Positions 32,881 to 42,084 are shown, counted from the first letter of the stretch. The stretch is 64,000 nt of DNA from Streptomyces sp. RPT161 (GCF_027533845.1 NZ_JAPZVN010000016.1:62001-126000); one strand, 5' to 3'. Numbers and translations: made by a program. The notes: generated by a model from the sequence alone, not told the origin.

Positions 32881-33429
32881 CTACACAGCTGGCTGGCCCC
32901 AGACCAAGTAAGCGGTCCTTCCCGTCTTGGCGGCTGCGGTGGCGGCTCGGATTCGCCGCTCTTGGCACGGCCTGACGTAGTTGCTGAGCCGGGCGAGTGG
33001 GACGAACCCGTAGGCGTCCAGTTCCGCTTCCTGCAGTGCGCTCTCCCCCGTGCGTGGAATGGTCCAGCCGCGGAAGACGAAGGTGATCCCTTCGACCGCG
33101 TCCTGTTTCCGGTTGGTTGGCGTGGAGTCGACTGCCAGCAGTTCGATCCCGGACAGTGTCAGACCGGTCTGCTCGCGGACCCCACGGCGTGCCGCTTCGT
33201 GCGGTGTCTCGCTCGCGTATGTTCCGCCGCCCGGCAGGGTCCACCCGTCGTCGCACGTGTCGTTCGGCTTGACCAGCAGGACCTTCCCGGACTCGTTCAG
33301 GAAGAGAGCGACGCCGCTGACCCGTCGGCGGGTGACCTTGCACGTGGACTCTCCTTGCTTTGGAAAATCCGGTGAAGGCGAGTAGGTCGGGGCGCATGTG
33401 TCTGAGTCCTTCCGAGTGCTGGGCGCCAT
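32881..33429 (-). CDS. NUDIX-family protein with degenerate Nudix box
   Basis: 182 residues. VSGVALFLNESGKVLLVKPN and WTLPGGGTY lead into a Nudix helix, ASETPHEAARRGVREQTGL. The catalytic signature REUxEE is altered to RGVREQ: the first Glu and the last Glu are replaced, so metal binding and catalysis may be weak or lost. The N-terminal 30 residues are not part of the fold. A good ribosome site (AAGGAG) inside this tail leads to a GTG in another frame, so the start is uncertain and a small frame error near 33340 is possible. Confidence 0.75.
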   Translation of the reverse strand: MAPSTRKDSDTCAPTYSPSPDFPKQGESTCKVTRRRVSGVALFLNESGKVLLVKPNDTCDDGWTLPGGGTYASETPHEAARRGVREQTGLTLSGIELLAVDSTPTNRKQDAVEGITFVFRGWTIPRTGESALQEAELDAYGFVPLARLSNYVRPCQERRIRAATAAAKTGRTAYLVWGQPAV

Positions 33430-33523
33430 CGATGCCTGGTCGCGTTCGCTTCAGACGATTCAGGCGTACATCGGGCATGAGGCGCCTCGTCGTACCGCGG
33501 CCGAGTGCCGACCGCGGATCGAC

Positions 33524-34756
33524 CTACGTCCTGGGCGCAAGGTGGATCGGCAGGGCACGCAGGCCATGGGCGATGAATGACTCGACCGGCTGGAGCCGTT
33601 CAGCGTCGATGGCGAGTTGAAGATCGGGGAAGCGGTCGAAGAGCGCGGGAAGCGCGATGCGGGCCTCCAGACGAGCCAGGGGCGCGCCGAGGCAGTGGTG
33701 GACGCCGTGGCCGAATGCCAGGTGGTCAGTGTGAGGGCGGCTGATGTTGAACTGGTCTGCGTCAGGTGCGTGATGGGCGGGGTCACGCCCGGCGGCGGCG
33801 TAAGCAGGCAGGATCGCCTCTCCCTTTCGGATTGTGGGACCGTCGGGGATGGGGATGTCTTCGACGGCGAAGCGCAATGGCAGGCTGGCGATGCTGGGTG
33901 CCCATCGCAAGGTCTCTTCGATGACGTCGCTCCACGACGCCGTTCCTGCACGCAGCAGACGGAGTTGGTTGGGGTGCGTGAGTAGGGCATGGACAGCATT
34001 GCCGATGAGGTTGACGGTGGTTTCGTGACCGGCACCGATGACCAGCAGCAGGGTGTCGATCAGCTCGGAGTCGCTCAGGCGGGCGTCGCCGTCTTGGTCG
34101 CGGGAGGCGACCAGCACACTGGTCATGTCATTGCCGGGGTTGGTGCGCTTGAGGGCAACTAGGTCGGAGAGCAGCTCATGGATCTCATGCCAGGTGGCAG
34201 CAGCCTGGTCTGGGGTCGCGGCGGCGGTGACGATGGCCTCGACGAGGCGCGCGGTGTCAGCGCGTAGGGTGTCCGGGATACCGAACAGTTCGCAGATGAC
34301 CTGCATGGGCAACGGGTGGGCGAAGGCGGTGCGGAGATCCACAGGGTGTTCTGTGGGGGCGGTGGTCATGGCATCGAGTAACTGGTGCGTGATCTCCTCG
34401 ATGCGTGGGGCGAGGGCCTCAGTACGGCGGGCTGTAAACGCAGGGGCGATGAGTTTGCGTAGCCGTCGGTGGTCGGAGCCGTAAGCAGTGAACATGTTGG
34501 TGACGCCGATCCACTGGTGCAGCCACGAGGTGGGAGTGATCTCGCCGCGCTGCCAGACCGGCCAGTGCTGCCGGGGGTCCTTCGAGACCTGCGGGTCGGC
34601 CAGGAGTTGCTTGAGCAAGTGGTGGCTGGTGACCGCCCAGGCGGTGATGCCGCCGGGGAGTTCTACGAGGGCTGCGGGGCCGAGCTTGCGGAGGCGGCCT
34701 GCTTCGCCGTGGATGTCGCTGCCTGTGGGGTCGATGGCGACGGGCTGCTGTTCCAT
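33524..34756 (-). CDS. Cytochrome P450, CYP154-like
   Basis: 410 residues, a complete soluble bacterial P450: I-helix GAGHETT, K-helix EETLRW (ExxR) and the haem loop [17 protein letters not shown] with the axial cysteine. It is the last gene of the conservon operon and its ATG (34756) lies 94 bases inside the preceding P450 gene. In Streptomyces, CYP157 and CYP154 genes occur in this order in conservons, which supports the subfamily suggestion. The substrate is unknown; an electron-transfer partner is not encoded nearby. Confidence 0.9.
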   Translation of the reverse strand: MEQQPVAIDPTGSDIHGEAGRLRKLGPAALVELPGGITAWAVTSHHLLKQLLADPQVSKDPRQHWPVWQRGEITPTSWLHQWIGVTNMFTAYGSDHRRLRKLIAPAFTARRTEALAPRIEEITHQLLDAMTTAPTEHPVDLRTAFAHPLPMQVICELFGIPDTLRADTARLVEAIVTAAATPDQAAATWHEIHELLSDLVALKRTNPGNDMTSVLVASRDQDGDARLSDSELIDTLLLVIGAGHETTVNLIGNAVHALLTHPNQLRLLRAGTASWSDVIEETLRWAPSIASLPLRFAVEDIPIPDGPTIRKGEAILPAYAAAGRDPAHHAPDADQFNISRPHTDHLAFGHGVHHCLGAPLARLEARIALPALFDRFPDLQLAIDAERLQPVESFIAHGLRALPIHLAPRT

Positions 34757-36003
34757 GGGGTGGCTCCTGTTTGGTCGGGGCTGATAGGGGTGAAGCGGGC
34801 GGGGAGGGCGGAGAGGGCCCGGTGGAAGGAGCCAGGCCGCCACACCAACTGCTCGTAAGGCACGGCGAGTTCGATGTTGGACAGCCATCCGGTAAGTCGC
34901 TCGATCGCGGTGGTGGCGATGAGCAGAGCGTGCTGCTTGACCGGGCAGGCATGCGGCCCAGCCGCCCAGGCGAGGTGTGATCGCTCGCCTGAGCGTGCCT
35001 GGCCGGGCGCGGTATGGGCTGGCTGGGTGTTGGCGGCAGCGTAGGAGACCAAGACGAGTTGTCCGGCGCGGATCCAGGTGCCGTGGAAGTAGATGTCCCT
35101 TAGTGGGTAGTGGGCGGAGTAGTTGGCCATGGGCGGGTCCCGCCACAGGACTTCGTTGATGGCATCCTGTGCGGTCAAGGCCCCGCCGACCAGGCTGTTG
35201 TAGTAGCGGTCGTCGGAGAGCATGCGGCCCAGCGCGTTGCCGATCAGGTTGGTGGTGGGCTCGTGCCCCGCCCCCATCGTCAAGATGATCTGGTCGACGA
35301 GTTCTTCTGGGCTGAGCCCTGCGGGGTGGTGCATGAACCAGGAGGTCAGGTCATCTCCGCGCCGTTGCCGTTTGAGGGCGACGAGTTCCCTTACGTACTG
35401 GCCGTAGGCGGCGTTGGCTTCGGCAGCCTCTTCGGGGCTGTTGCCTTCGAGCATCCCGGCCAGCGCGGCGATAAGGCGCTCGCTGTAGTGGTCGGGCAGT
35501 CCGAACAGTGCGTTGAAGATCAGTAGCGGCAGGCTGCGAGCGTATTGGGCAATCAGGTCGCAGTGGCCCGCGCCGCCGAACTCGCGGATGAGCCGGTCGG
35601 CGCAGTGTTGGACCAGGAGCCGCAGTTCGTGGGGCTCGACGAGGTCGAAGGCATCGACGATGACGCGCCGGTAGCGGGCATGGGCCTCGCCGTCGCTGAA
35701 GAGTACGTTACGGCGCCAAGCCAGCATCGGTAGCACTGGTGAGTCTGGTGGGATGGTGGCCTGCCACCGGCGTGGGTCTTTCGACCAGGTGCTGGTGTCG
35801 CGCAGCAGGTCCAGCGCCGTTTGGCGGCCGGTGACCAAGAGCGCGTCGACACCGGGGGCGATCTCAACCGGCGCGAGTGGCCCGCAGAGCCGCAGGTGCG
35901 CGTAGAAGGCTTGAGGGTCGGCGGCGAACTGGGGGCCGTAGAGCTGTACCACAGGGGGTGCGTCGCCGTGGGCCGGGCAGCTGGGCGGCTGTTGAGTTGT
36001 CAC
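34663..36003 (-). CDS. Cytochrome P450 lacking the ExxR arginine, CYP157-like
   Basis: 446 residues. Haem loop [16 protein letters not shown] carries the axial Cys but has Ala-Trp in place of the usual Phe. The I-helix reads GAGHEPTTN. The K-helix, normally ExxR, is EVLW in [20 protein letters not shown]. Loss of the Arg is the known trademark of the CYP157 family, where the only fully conserved P450 residue is the cysteine. It overlaps the GTPase-like gene by four bases and runs 94 bases into the CYP154-like gene, so the pair is co-expressed. Whether it is catalytic is open. Confidence 0.9.
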   Translation of the reverse strand: MTTQQPPSCPAHGDAPPVVQLYGPQFAADPQAFYAHLRLCGPLAPVEIAPGVDALLVTGRQTALDLLRDTSTWSKDPRRWQATIPPDSPVLPMLAWRRNVLFSDGEAHARYRRVIVDAFDLVEPHELRLLVQHCADRLIREFGGAGHCDLIAQYARSLPLLIFNALFGLPDHYSERLIAALAGMLEGNSPEEAAEANAAYGQYVRELVALKRQRRGDDLTSWFMHHPAGLSPEELVDQIILTMGAGHEPTTNLIGNALGRMLSDDRYYNSLVGGALTAQDAINEVLWRDPPMANYSAHYPLRDIYFHGTWIRAGQLVLVSYAAANTQPAHTAPGQARSGERSHLAWAAGPHACPVKQHALLIATTAIERLTGWLSNIELAVPYEQLVWRPGSFHRALSALPARFTPISPDQTGATPWNSSPSPSTPQAATSTAKQAASASSAPQPS

Positions 36004-36602
36004 GCGGGCTCCATGTGCATGTGGGCGATGACGTGCTCGACCAACGCGATCAATGCGTCGAGGGATTGCCCGCGGCTACGGGCGTCGCACAGGACCAGGG
36101 GGGTGCCGGGGTGCAGGTCGAGGTGGTCCCGCAGCGTGTCCGCGTCGTAAGTCGGCGCTTCGGGGAAGGGATTGACGGCCACGGCGTACCGCAGCCCCGC
36201 TTCCTCGATGAGGTCCATTACTTCGAAGGACTCTTCCAGGCGGCGGGTGTCGACCATGACCAGAGCACCGACTGCTCCTTGAGCGATGTCTTCCCATAGC
36301 AGGCGGAACCGTCGCTGGCCCGGCGTCCCGAACAGGTACAGCACCAGGTTGTTGGGCAGAGTGAGGCGTCCGAAGTCGATGGCCACCGTGGTGGTGGTCT
36401 TGTCCTTCACTCCCGCCAGATGGTCGACCAGCGCACCGGCCTGCGTCATCACTTCCTCGGTGTGCAGGGGCGCGATCTCGGAGATGGCTCGGATGAGCGT
36501 GGTCTTGCCGACGGCGAAGGGTCCGGCGATGAGAAGTTTGATCAGGACCTGATCGGTCCCGGCCAGGTATCTGGGGTCAGGACTTGAGCGCGCGGAGTCC
36601 AT
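36000..36602 (-). CDS. Conservon GTPase-like protein (CvnD type)
   Basis: 200 residues. P-loop GPFAVGKTT near residue 28-36, switch-like region TTTTVAIDFGRLTL and FGTPGQRRFRLLWEDI (DxxG-type motif changed to GTPGQ), as in CvnD proteins of Streptomyces conservons, which behave like small G-proteins. The usual NKxD is replaced by VNPF, also normal for the family. With the Roadblock and DUF742 proteins it is expected to form a membrane-associated switch downstream of the kinase. It overlaps the DUF742 gene by 26 bases. Confidence 0.9.
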   Translation of the reverse strand: MDSARSSPDPRYLAGTDQVLIKLLIAGPFAVGKTTLIRAISEIAPLHTEEVMTQAGALVDHLAGVKDKTTTTVAIDFGRLTLPNNLVLYLFGTPGQRRFRLLWEDIAQGAVGALVMVDTRRLEESFEVMDLIEEAGLRYAVAVNPFPEAPTYDADTLRDHLDLHPGTPLVLCDARSRGQSLDALIALVEHVIAHMHMEPA

Positions 36603-36936
36603 CGAGAACCTTCTCCATTGTTTCGAGATCTGGTCCGGTGGCCTGTGGGATAGGAGGGCGGGCGTGCAAGAGCCCGGCGCTGACGAGGTCGGCCACTAGG
36701 ACTTTGACGATGCTGACGGGCAGGCGCAGGTACGCGGCGGCATCGACCAGCGGCAAGGCCCCGGGCTGGATCAGTTCCAGCACGCCACGCTGCTCCGGGC
36801 ACAGGCCGACCGGTATCTCCTCGCAGGCGGCGTGCAACGTGGTGAGCCTGTCGAGGTGGTTACGGCTGGGGTGAGCGCGCCCGCCGGTTGCCAGGTAGGC
36901 GGGCACGAGCCGTCTGCTGTGCCTGCCGCCGGTCAT
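36577..36936 (-). CDS. DUF742 protein (CvnC type)
   Basis: 119 residues: RRLVPAYLATGGRAHPSRNHLDRLTTL at the N-terminus, EQRGVLELIQPGALPLVDAAAYLRLPVSIVKVLVADLV forming a winged-helix-like core, and the short tail ATGPDLETMEKVLDGLRAL. This is the DUF742 signature of conservons. ATG 36936 overlaps the Roadblock stop by four bases. Partner of the Roadblock and GTPase-like proteins. Confidence 0.9.
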   Translation of the reverse strand: MTGGRHSRRLVPAYLATGGRAHPSRNHLDRLTTLHAACEEIPVGLCPEQRGVLELIQPGALPLVDAAAYLRLPVSIVKVLVADLVSAGLLHARPPIPQATGPDLETMEKVLDGLRALKS

Positions 36937-37361
36937 CCCGCGGCATCCCGAACGGGCTCGCGTGGCGAACTGGTCATGACTTTCTCTCCCAGGGACTTCA
37001 CCTGGATCTGCATCTGATGCGCCACTACCCCCAAGTTGACTTCCAGGCTGGTGAACACGGCCAGATACGCGTTCCCGCCAGCGGGGATGACGAAGACGTA
37101 ACCGTCGTCGGATTCGATGATGGTCTGACGCAGCCGGGGCTTCGGGTTCCCGGAGAAAGCCTGTGTGGTGGCGCGCGCGGCCCCCTGAAGAGCAGACATC
37201 ATCGCAGCCGCGCCTTCCGCGTCCGCCTCCGCCAGGTCCGGGGAGCGGCCTTCGATGAAACCATCGCCAGACAACACTGCGGCGTGAACCACGTGTGGCA
37301 GTTCCAACAGCGGGCCGAGCACCCACGACTTGTCCTCAGTCGCCTTCCGAAATGCGTTCAT
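36933..37361 (-). CDS. Roadblock/LC7 protein (CvnB type)
   Basis: 142 residues with a Roadblock/LC7 fold (LPHVVHAAVLSGDGFIEGRSPDL, MMSALQGAARATTQAF, YVFVIPAGGNAYLAVFTS, MQIQVKSLGEKV). In conservons this protein acts as regulator of the GTPase-like protein and dimerises. It overlaps the kinase gene by four bases and the DUF742 gene by four bases. Confidence 0.92.
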   Translation of the reverse strand: MNAFRKATEDKSWVLGPLLELPHVVHAAVLSGDGFIEGRSPDLAEADAEGAAAMMSALQGAARATTQAFSGNPKPRLRQTIIESDDGYVFVIPAGGNAYLAVFTSLEVNLGVVAHQMQIQVKSLGEKVMTSSPREPVRDAAG

Positions 37362-38665
37362 GATGTCGCGTCCCCTTCTACTTGCTGCGAGCCAGGCTCA
37401 GCGGCGGCCCGGCCCGACTCAGTACCGGCCTGGAACGCCGCCCAGCGCTGACCTGCCTCCTCCGGAGTACGGTCCGGGGCCGTGTCAACAAGCCTCGGTC
37501 GGGCCTGGGCTGTGGTGGGCTGACGTCGGCGTCGCCGCGGCAGGCCCTCGCCTCCAGGTGGGGGCGCAGGTGCAGGGGCGGTGTCAGAGCGAGGGCGTGG
37601 GGCCATCGCGGACATGGGCTGGGACCCGGGGTCCATTCGCGTGAGCAGGGCGCCCGGCAGGTACACGATGGCTCGCACACCGCCGTACGGGGAGGGCTCG
37701 ACGCGGACGGCGAACCCGTGTTGGTGCGCCAACTGACCGATCGCGGGGAATCCCATCCGCGGGGGGTCACCGAGCTCAGTGAGCAGCACCGGAGCCCGAG
37801 CGGTCATCAGGCGTTCCGCGCGCTGGAACTCCTCCTGGTGCATCCCGATCCCGGCATCATCGATGACTACCGAGGCGCCCTGGTGGCCCTGCAGTAGCGC
37901 GACTTGGACTGGAAGGTCCGGGTGCGAGTGGTGAAGCGCGTTTGCCAGCAATTCGGCGATCGCGATGGCGACCGGCTCCACCGCGCGGGCCACGACACCG
38001 ACTGGATCACGCAGTTGGTTGCTGACCTCAACCCGCTCGTACCCCCGCACCCGTGACCGTGCACCGACCGTGATGTCGGCCAGGTAGGAGTCCTCGCGGA
38101 TCAGTCCTGTCCAGGGCGCTCCGCACACCACGGCTGTGGCCTGTACCCGGCGCAGCGTCTGCTCGTTGAGGAAGTCAGCGGCAAGCAGATCCTGCGCGAT
38201 GTACGGGTCGTCGTATCGCTCCTGCATCTGCTGCAGAGCGCTCTGCATTTGATACAGCATGGCCTGGATCGTGCTGGTGGTCCCCTGCATCGCAGCCCGA
38301 GCGGCGGAGTCGACGCGCAATCGCTCCTTGGTGACTGCCTCGCGAACCTGTTCCAGCACCGAGCCCAGAGCACGCTCGATATCCGTTCCGGCGAACCGGT
38401 CATCCAGCAAACCCCGGACGGGCACGCGCGGGTGCGCCAACGACATCACCAGATCCGGAACGCGAGCACTGGCTAAATGCCCGACCTCGTCCTCCAGGGC
38501 CTGCCACAGACTTGTCAGGTGGGCGTTCTCCTCCTCCGCCGCCGCGGAGCGCTCAACCTGAGCCCTCCGGCCCAGCCAACTGCGAATCAGGAACGGCGCC
38601 ACGCCAAGAGCGGCCGTGGCGGCCCCTGTCAGGTACGCCACTAGCACCCCCGGTATCTGCATCAT
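37358..38665 (-). CDS. Conservon sensor histidine kinase-like protein (CvnA type)
   Basis: 435 residues from ATG 38665. One N-terminal membrane helix (about 5-30) is followed by a long helical linker and a GHKL ATPase domain with N-box AIAELLANALHHSHP near residue 240 and G1 box IDDAGIGM. No phospho-accepting H-box and no response regulator gene is present, as is normal for CvnA. The last 90 residues are Pro/Arg-rich. It heads the six-gene operon. A start further upstream (38770) is open but lacks family similarity. Confidence 0.9.
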   Translation of the reverse strand: MMQIPGVLVAYLTGAATAALGVAPFLIRSWLGRRAQVERSAAAEEENAHLTSLWQALEDEVGHLASARVPDLVMSLAHPRVPVRGLLDDRFAGTDIERALGSVLEQVREAVTKERLRVDSAARAAMQGTTSTIQAMLYQMQSALQQMQERYDDPYIAQDLLAADFLNEQTLRRVQATAVVCGAPWTGLIREDSYLADITVGARSRVRGYERVEVSNQLRDPVGVVARAVEPVAIAIAELLANALHHSHPDLPVQVALLQGHQGASVVIDDAGIGMHQEEFQRAERLMTARAPVLLTELGDPPRMGFPAIGQLAHQHGFAVRVEPSPYGGVRAIVYLPGALLTRMDPGSQPMSAMAPRPRSDTAPAPAPPPGGEGLPRRRRRQPTTAQARPRLVDTAPDRTPEEAGQRWAAFQAGTESGRAAAEPGSQQVEGDATS

Positions 38666-38750
38666 CGAAAGTCCTCGCTCTACGGACGGATGGTCGAGGC
38701 TTCCCCGACTGAAAGGGGGAAGGAGAACGGACTCATGTTCCCGTGCGGGT

Positions 38751-38945
38751 CTACAGATGGAACTGGCCAATCATGCGCGTCACGTTGGTCGTCAGACTGC
38801 GGATCGTGGGAGCGAGCGAAGAGCTGGCGAGATAGAAACCCAACAGGATGCACACCAACGCATGGCCCAATTTCAAGCCTCCCTGCTTGACCAGCAACAG
38901 CACCATGATCAGCAGAAAGAGAACCGTGGATACGCTCAGGGTCAC
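38751..38945 (-). CDS. Small conserved membrane protein
   Basis: 64 residues with two hydrophobic helices (VLFLLIMVLLLV and HALVCILLGFYLASSSLA) and the ending IRSLTTNVTRMIG. I recall very similar small proteins across Streptomyces, often near conjugation or regulatory genes, without known function. GGAGG lies seven bases before the GTG at 38945. It is 85 bases upstream of the conservon and could share its promoter. Confidence 0.75.
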   Translation of the reverse strand: MTLSVSTVLFLLIMVLLLVKQGGLKLGHALVCILLGFYLASSSLAPTIRSLTTNVTRMIGQFHL

Positions 38946-38966
38946 TGGTTTGCCTCCAGCGATGGA

Positions 38967-39380
38967 TCACGCCGCCCTGGCCCACGCTGCGCGAACTGAC
39001 GCAAGCGAGTGGTGCAGTTCAGCGCTGTCGGTGACAGCGAAGGAAGAGTCGTGCGGCAGCAACCAGATGCGGACGCACTCGCGGAGCTGCCATTCGCGAC
39101 CAGGAACCAAGCAAGAGAAATCGCCGTACCGGCACGGAGCCTGCGGCGCATGCCAACGCCACGCGGAACCAGCCTCCACAGGGATGTGAACCAACAGGTC
39201 CGTCATGCAACACAGCACCGGCCCAACCGGACGGCGCAGTTTGCGCAACTCATCTAAGGCCCTCATTCCAACGCAAAGCCCCGTCTGCACCACGTCTGTG
39301 CGAGTCGTCAGTGGTGATTCCGGTCGGGGGTGCTCCGTAAGGCGTACGTTCCAGGGGAGTTCTGAAATGGGGGCGAGCAT
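38967..39380 (-). CDS. Conserved hypothetical protein
   Basis: 137 residues from ATG 39380, which is preceded by CCGGAG at good spacing. The body (ALDELRKLRRPVGPVLC, then AWRWHAPQAPCRYGDFSCLVPGREWQL and IWLLPHDSSFAVTDSAELHHSL) is a compact alpha/beta domain similar to hypothetical proteins found beside the small membrane protein in other Streptomyces. Its stop is only 21 bases before that gene, so the two probably form one operon. Function is unknown. Confidence 0.6.
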   Translation of the reverse strand: MLAPISELPWNVRLTEHPRPESPLTTRTDVVQTGLCVGMRALDELRKLRRPVGPVLCCMTDLLVHIPVEAGSAWRWHAPQAPCRYGDFSCLVPGREWQLRECVRIWLLPHDSSFAVTDSAELHHSLASVRAAWARAA

Positions 39381-40183
39381 AGGGACTCCGGTGCCGATGT
39401 TGAATGAAAGTGGGGCCAGAGCTTGATGCTGACTGCCTGCCCGGCGGCACGATGCTGGCCTGGTGTGCGGGACGGCGGTACCGCCTCGGTGGACGCCTTG
39501 GGGACGTCTCGGGACGTTTCTGAGCACGAGTCGCGACAACGATGGAACACCCGACCCGCGCAAGAGTTCAGCGGAGGAGCCGGAGATGGTCAGCGTCATC
39601 GTGGCCGATGAGCGGAAGCGGTTGAGCGGCGCAAGGCACCCGGGGGCTCAACTTCCCCCGGACAGGACTATCCGCCAACGCCACCGCGACGCCGACCCCT
39701 CCGTTCACTGGCGCGCTTGTGGTCACCCTTGCACTGTTGGCCCCCCTCGACGAGGGAAGCTCACCCGCCGTGACGGCGCCACGTACCTGCCGCCCTCACA
39801 TGGGCGGAACAACTAGGGTGGCCTAGAGCCTTCTCCGGACATCATCCTGATCACTCAGTGTTGACCTACCGCCTCAAAGCTGGGCATTCCGGCGCTTGCC
39901 ATGAAACGCAAGCGTCAAGTGTTCGCAATATGTGCGACATTGACCACGACGCACCGTGACACCATCAAGCCAACCAAGTAGGCCCTTAAGGGACCTTAAG
40001 GGCGGTTCATGTTGGCATGATCACGCTACGGAAGCGGGCGCGTCGCAACCTTCACGGCATGGCCAAAAACGTGTAGAGGCAGTGAAGGGTCGCTGGAGAA
40101 GATTTTGATCAGCGCCACGGGGGGTTGGCCGCGGATAACTTCGCGTGGCGCATTGTCCCTTCAGCTTCCCAACGGAGGACGCA
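39381..40183. other. 800-base intergenic region with two dyads
   Basis: No credible gene. From about 39830 the GC content falls compared with the surroundings. It contains a 5-bp dyad TCGCA-ATATG-TGCGA (39923-39937) and a perfect 20-bp palindrome at 39982-40003 listed separately. It should hold the promoters of the small conserved genes on the left and of the secreted protein on the right. Confidence 0.5.
39982..40003. promoter_or_regulatory. Perfect palindrome, candidate operator
   Basis: GCCCTTAAGG (39982-39991) and CCTTAAGGGC (39994-40003) are exact complements separated by two bases; each arm itself contains the palindrome CTTAAG. It lies 180 bases before the secreted-protein gene and 600 bases from the nearest gene on the left, so it is more likely a protein-binding site than a terminator. 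Confidence 0.5.
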
Positions 40184-40684
40184 ATGCGCATTTGGACTCG
40201 TGTCGCTGCTTTAGCGGTAGCCGCTATGTCCGTCGTCGCGATGGCCGGTACGTCTCAGGCCGCCAGCCCTTCGCCCGCAGCCACCAAGCAGTACCAGGTC
40301 ATCCGCACCGCTCACGTGGAGATCCCGGCAGCCAGCCCCAAGGGCATTGCCCGGCCCAACACCGGTGGTAACTGCGACTACTACGTCTCCTGCACCAGTC
40401 TGAGCAATGGCACGCTGTACGTTTCGGTTCTCGACGCCGGATCCAGCCCCAGCGAGGTCCTCGACCAGTACTCAAAGACTGGCGGCGGCACCATCTCGGC
40501 CGACTTCGAGTACAACGACGGGAGCAGCCTGCACTACGACCAGGGCACGTTCTCGCAGTCGTCCGGCCAGACCAAGTCCTACGAGTGGTACCAGCAGTAC
40601 CTGCCCAGCTGTGCTCAGGTCGTCGGCATCCTGGCGGTAAGAGGCCAGGGCAACTTCCAGACGCCTCCGGTGTACATGTGCTAG
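40184..40684 (+). CDS. Secreted protein of unknown function
   Basis: 166 residues with a clear signal peptide (MRIWTRVAALAVAAMSVVAMAGTSQA, cleavage likely after AQA/SQA). The mature part has Cys in NCDYYVSCTSL and near the end (SCAQVV, VYMC), probably forming disulphides, and a strand-rich body (TISADFEYNDGSSLHYDQG). No known domain. GGAGG lies before ATG 40184. A strong terminator follows. Confidence 0.8.
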   Translation: MRIWTRVAALAVAAMSVVAMAGTSQAASPSPAATKQYQVIRTAHVEIPAASPKGIARPNTGGNCDYYVSCTSLSNGTLYVSVLDAGSSPSEVLDQYSKTGGGTISADFEYNDGSSLHYDQGTFSQSSGQTKSYEWYQQYLPSCAQVVGILAVRGQGNFQTPPVYMC

Positions 40685-40703
40685 TAGCCAAGCAGTGACA
40701 TGT

Positions 40704-40738
40704 GCGGCCCGCACTCTCGTGCAGGGGGTGCGGGCCGC
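40704..40738 (+). terminator. Perfect 11-bp hairpin terminator
   Basis: GCGGCCCGCAC (40704-40714) pairs exactly with GTGCGGGCCGC (40728-40738) across a 13-base loop, 20 bases after the stop of the secreted-protein gene. Confidence 0.85.
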
Positions 40739-40774
40739 GTGTGGTCAACCCTTCGTCGTCTGGAAGCCCCTGCA

Positions 40775-42061
40775 ATGATCCGCGCAATTCTCAAAGCGAA
40801 CGTCGGCCTGATACCCGTCTTTCTGATCTTGGCCGTGATCCTTGGCTCGCTTGCCTGGTGGGCCGCGCGACGGCGCACACTGCCGGTGTGGCCCACCGTG
40901 CTGTTCGCCGTCTCCTTAGCGGGAGAGTTCACCGCAACGCTTTATCCCACCGGCCGCCATGCCGGGTCCTCCCACGTCTGTTCGTACAGCAAGGACATCG
41001 CCGCCGCGTTCGCTGATCAGCAGGGGCTGATGAACGTGGCCATGTACATCCCCGTCGCGCTGTTCGCCGTCCTGGCCTTTCTACACCCTCTGTACGTCGT
41101 GGCTGCCTGCTGGCTCCTGTCCGCCACCACCGAGACCGTGCAGGCGCTGATCCCACACATCGGTCGAGCCTGTGACTCCCAGGACTTCGTCACCAACTCC
41201 ACGGGAGCGGTGATCGGGGTCGCGATCGGATGCGCATGGCAAGTGCTACAGCGGTCCCTGTCGGTACCGACGAAGCGCGAGGCCGTGTGGAGCGTCATCC
41301 CGCTTGCGGGAGGGGCCATCGCCCTCGCGTTGGTGCATCATGCGGCCATCAACCCCATGTGGGCCGACTCCACGTTGACCGTGGCTCACTCCACCGACCA
41401 GCGGGCCCTCGCGGCACAGGACGCAAAACTCCTCTTCGGCCCGTCAGCCAAGGTGGTCAACATCCAAGATCAGTCAGCGCTACGTGAAACACCGGAACTG
41501 GTGATCGTCACCACCGACACGGGCCAATTCTCCATCGAGTGGCCTTCCGGACAACTCCACGACGGCACCAACGGAATTTCCGCCCTGCCGACCGCTGGCG
41601 GATCAGATGCCGAAGCTCAGGCAGCGGCCGACGCCTTCGCGCGTAAATGGTTTCCCCGGAGCCTGCCAGACACCACCGTCCGGGTCTACAAGGTCGACCC
41701 CAAGAACGCCCGGCGCATCGTCGAGTACCGCCGCTACCGCAAGGCCGATGGCCTTCTGGAGCCGATGCGTCTGGACATCGAGGTCGACCCGGGCGGACAC
41801 ATCGCCCAGTACAACTCCCGTAACGTCCCTGACCCCGAACTCCCCACAGCACGCATCACCCGCGAACAAGCCATCGCCACGGTCACATCGGCACACCCTG
41901 GGAAAGTACAAACCGCCTTCCTGCTCGCCTACCAACTCGACGGGAAATGGCAACCCTGTTGGGCCGTCACACTACCCAGCAGCAACCCGCACGCCCCGGG
42001 CATCTCCTACCTGGTAGACGCGGTCACCGGCGCCCCCATCAACGGCAATGTCAACCAGTGA
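40775..42061 (+). CDS. VanZ-like membrane protein fused to a PepSY-like domain
   Basis: 428 residues. The N-terminal 180 have about five membrane helices with the VanZ-type pattern (SLAGEFTATLYPTGR, LMNVAMYIPVALFAVLAF, WLLSATTETVQALIPHIGRACDSQDFVTNSTGAVIGVAIG); the motif QDFVTNSTGAVIG is characteristic. After a sixth helix, the outside part carries two PepSY-like segments (DPGGHIAQYNSRN, ARITREQAIATVTSAHPG, PGISYLVDAVTGAPI). VanZ proteins influence glycopeptide sensitivity. The fusion suggests a sensor or inhibitor domain facing the wall. ATG 40775 follows GGAAGC. Confidence 0.8.
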   Translation: MIRAILKANVGLIPVFLILAVILGSLAWWAARRRTLPVWPTVLFAVSLAGEFTATLYPTGRHAGSSHVCSYSKDIAAAFADQQGLMNVAMYIPVALFAVLAFLHPLYVVAACWLLSATTETVQALIPHIGRACDSQDFVTNSTGAVIGVAIGCAWQVLQRSLSVPTKREAVWSVIPLAGGAIALALVHHAAINPMWADSTLTVAHSTDQRALAAQDAKLLFGPSAKVVNIQDQSALRETPELVIVTTDTGQFSIEWPSGQLHDGTNGISALPTAGGSDAEAQAAADAFARKWFPRSLPDTTVRVYKVDPKNARRIVEYRRYRKADGLLEPMRLDIEVDPGGHIAQYNSRNVPDPELPTARITREQAIATVTSAHPGKVQTAFLLAYQLDGKWQPCWAVTLPSSNPHAPGISYLVDAVTGAPINGNVNQ

Positions 42062-42084
42062 GGTTTCTCAACGAAGATGCCGAT

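Noticed and set aside
32384-33478. Minus-strand frame of 364 codons across the two NUDIX genes
   Set aside because: The family-like residues are in the other frame; only the region near 33340 raises a question about the start of the NUDIX gene and is noted there.
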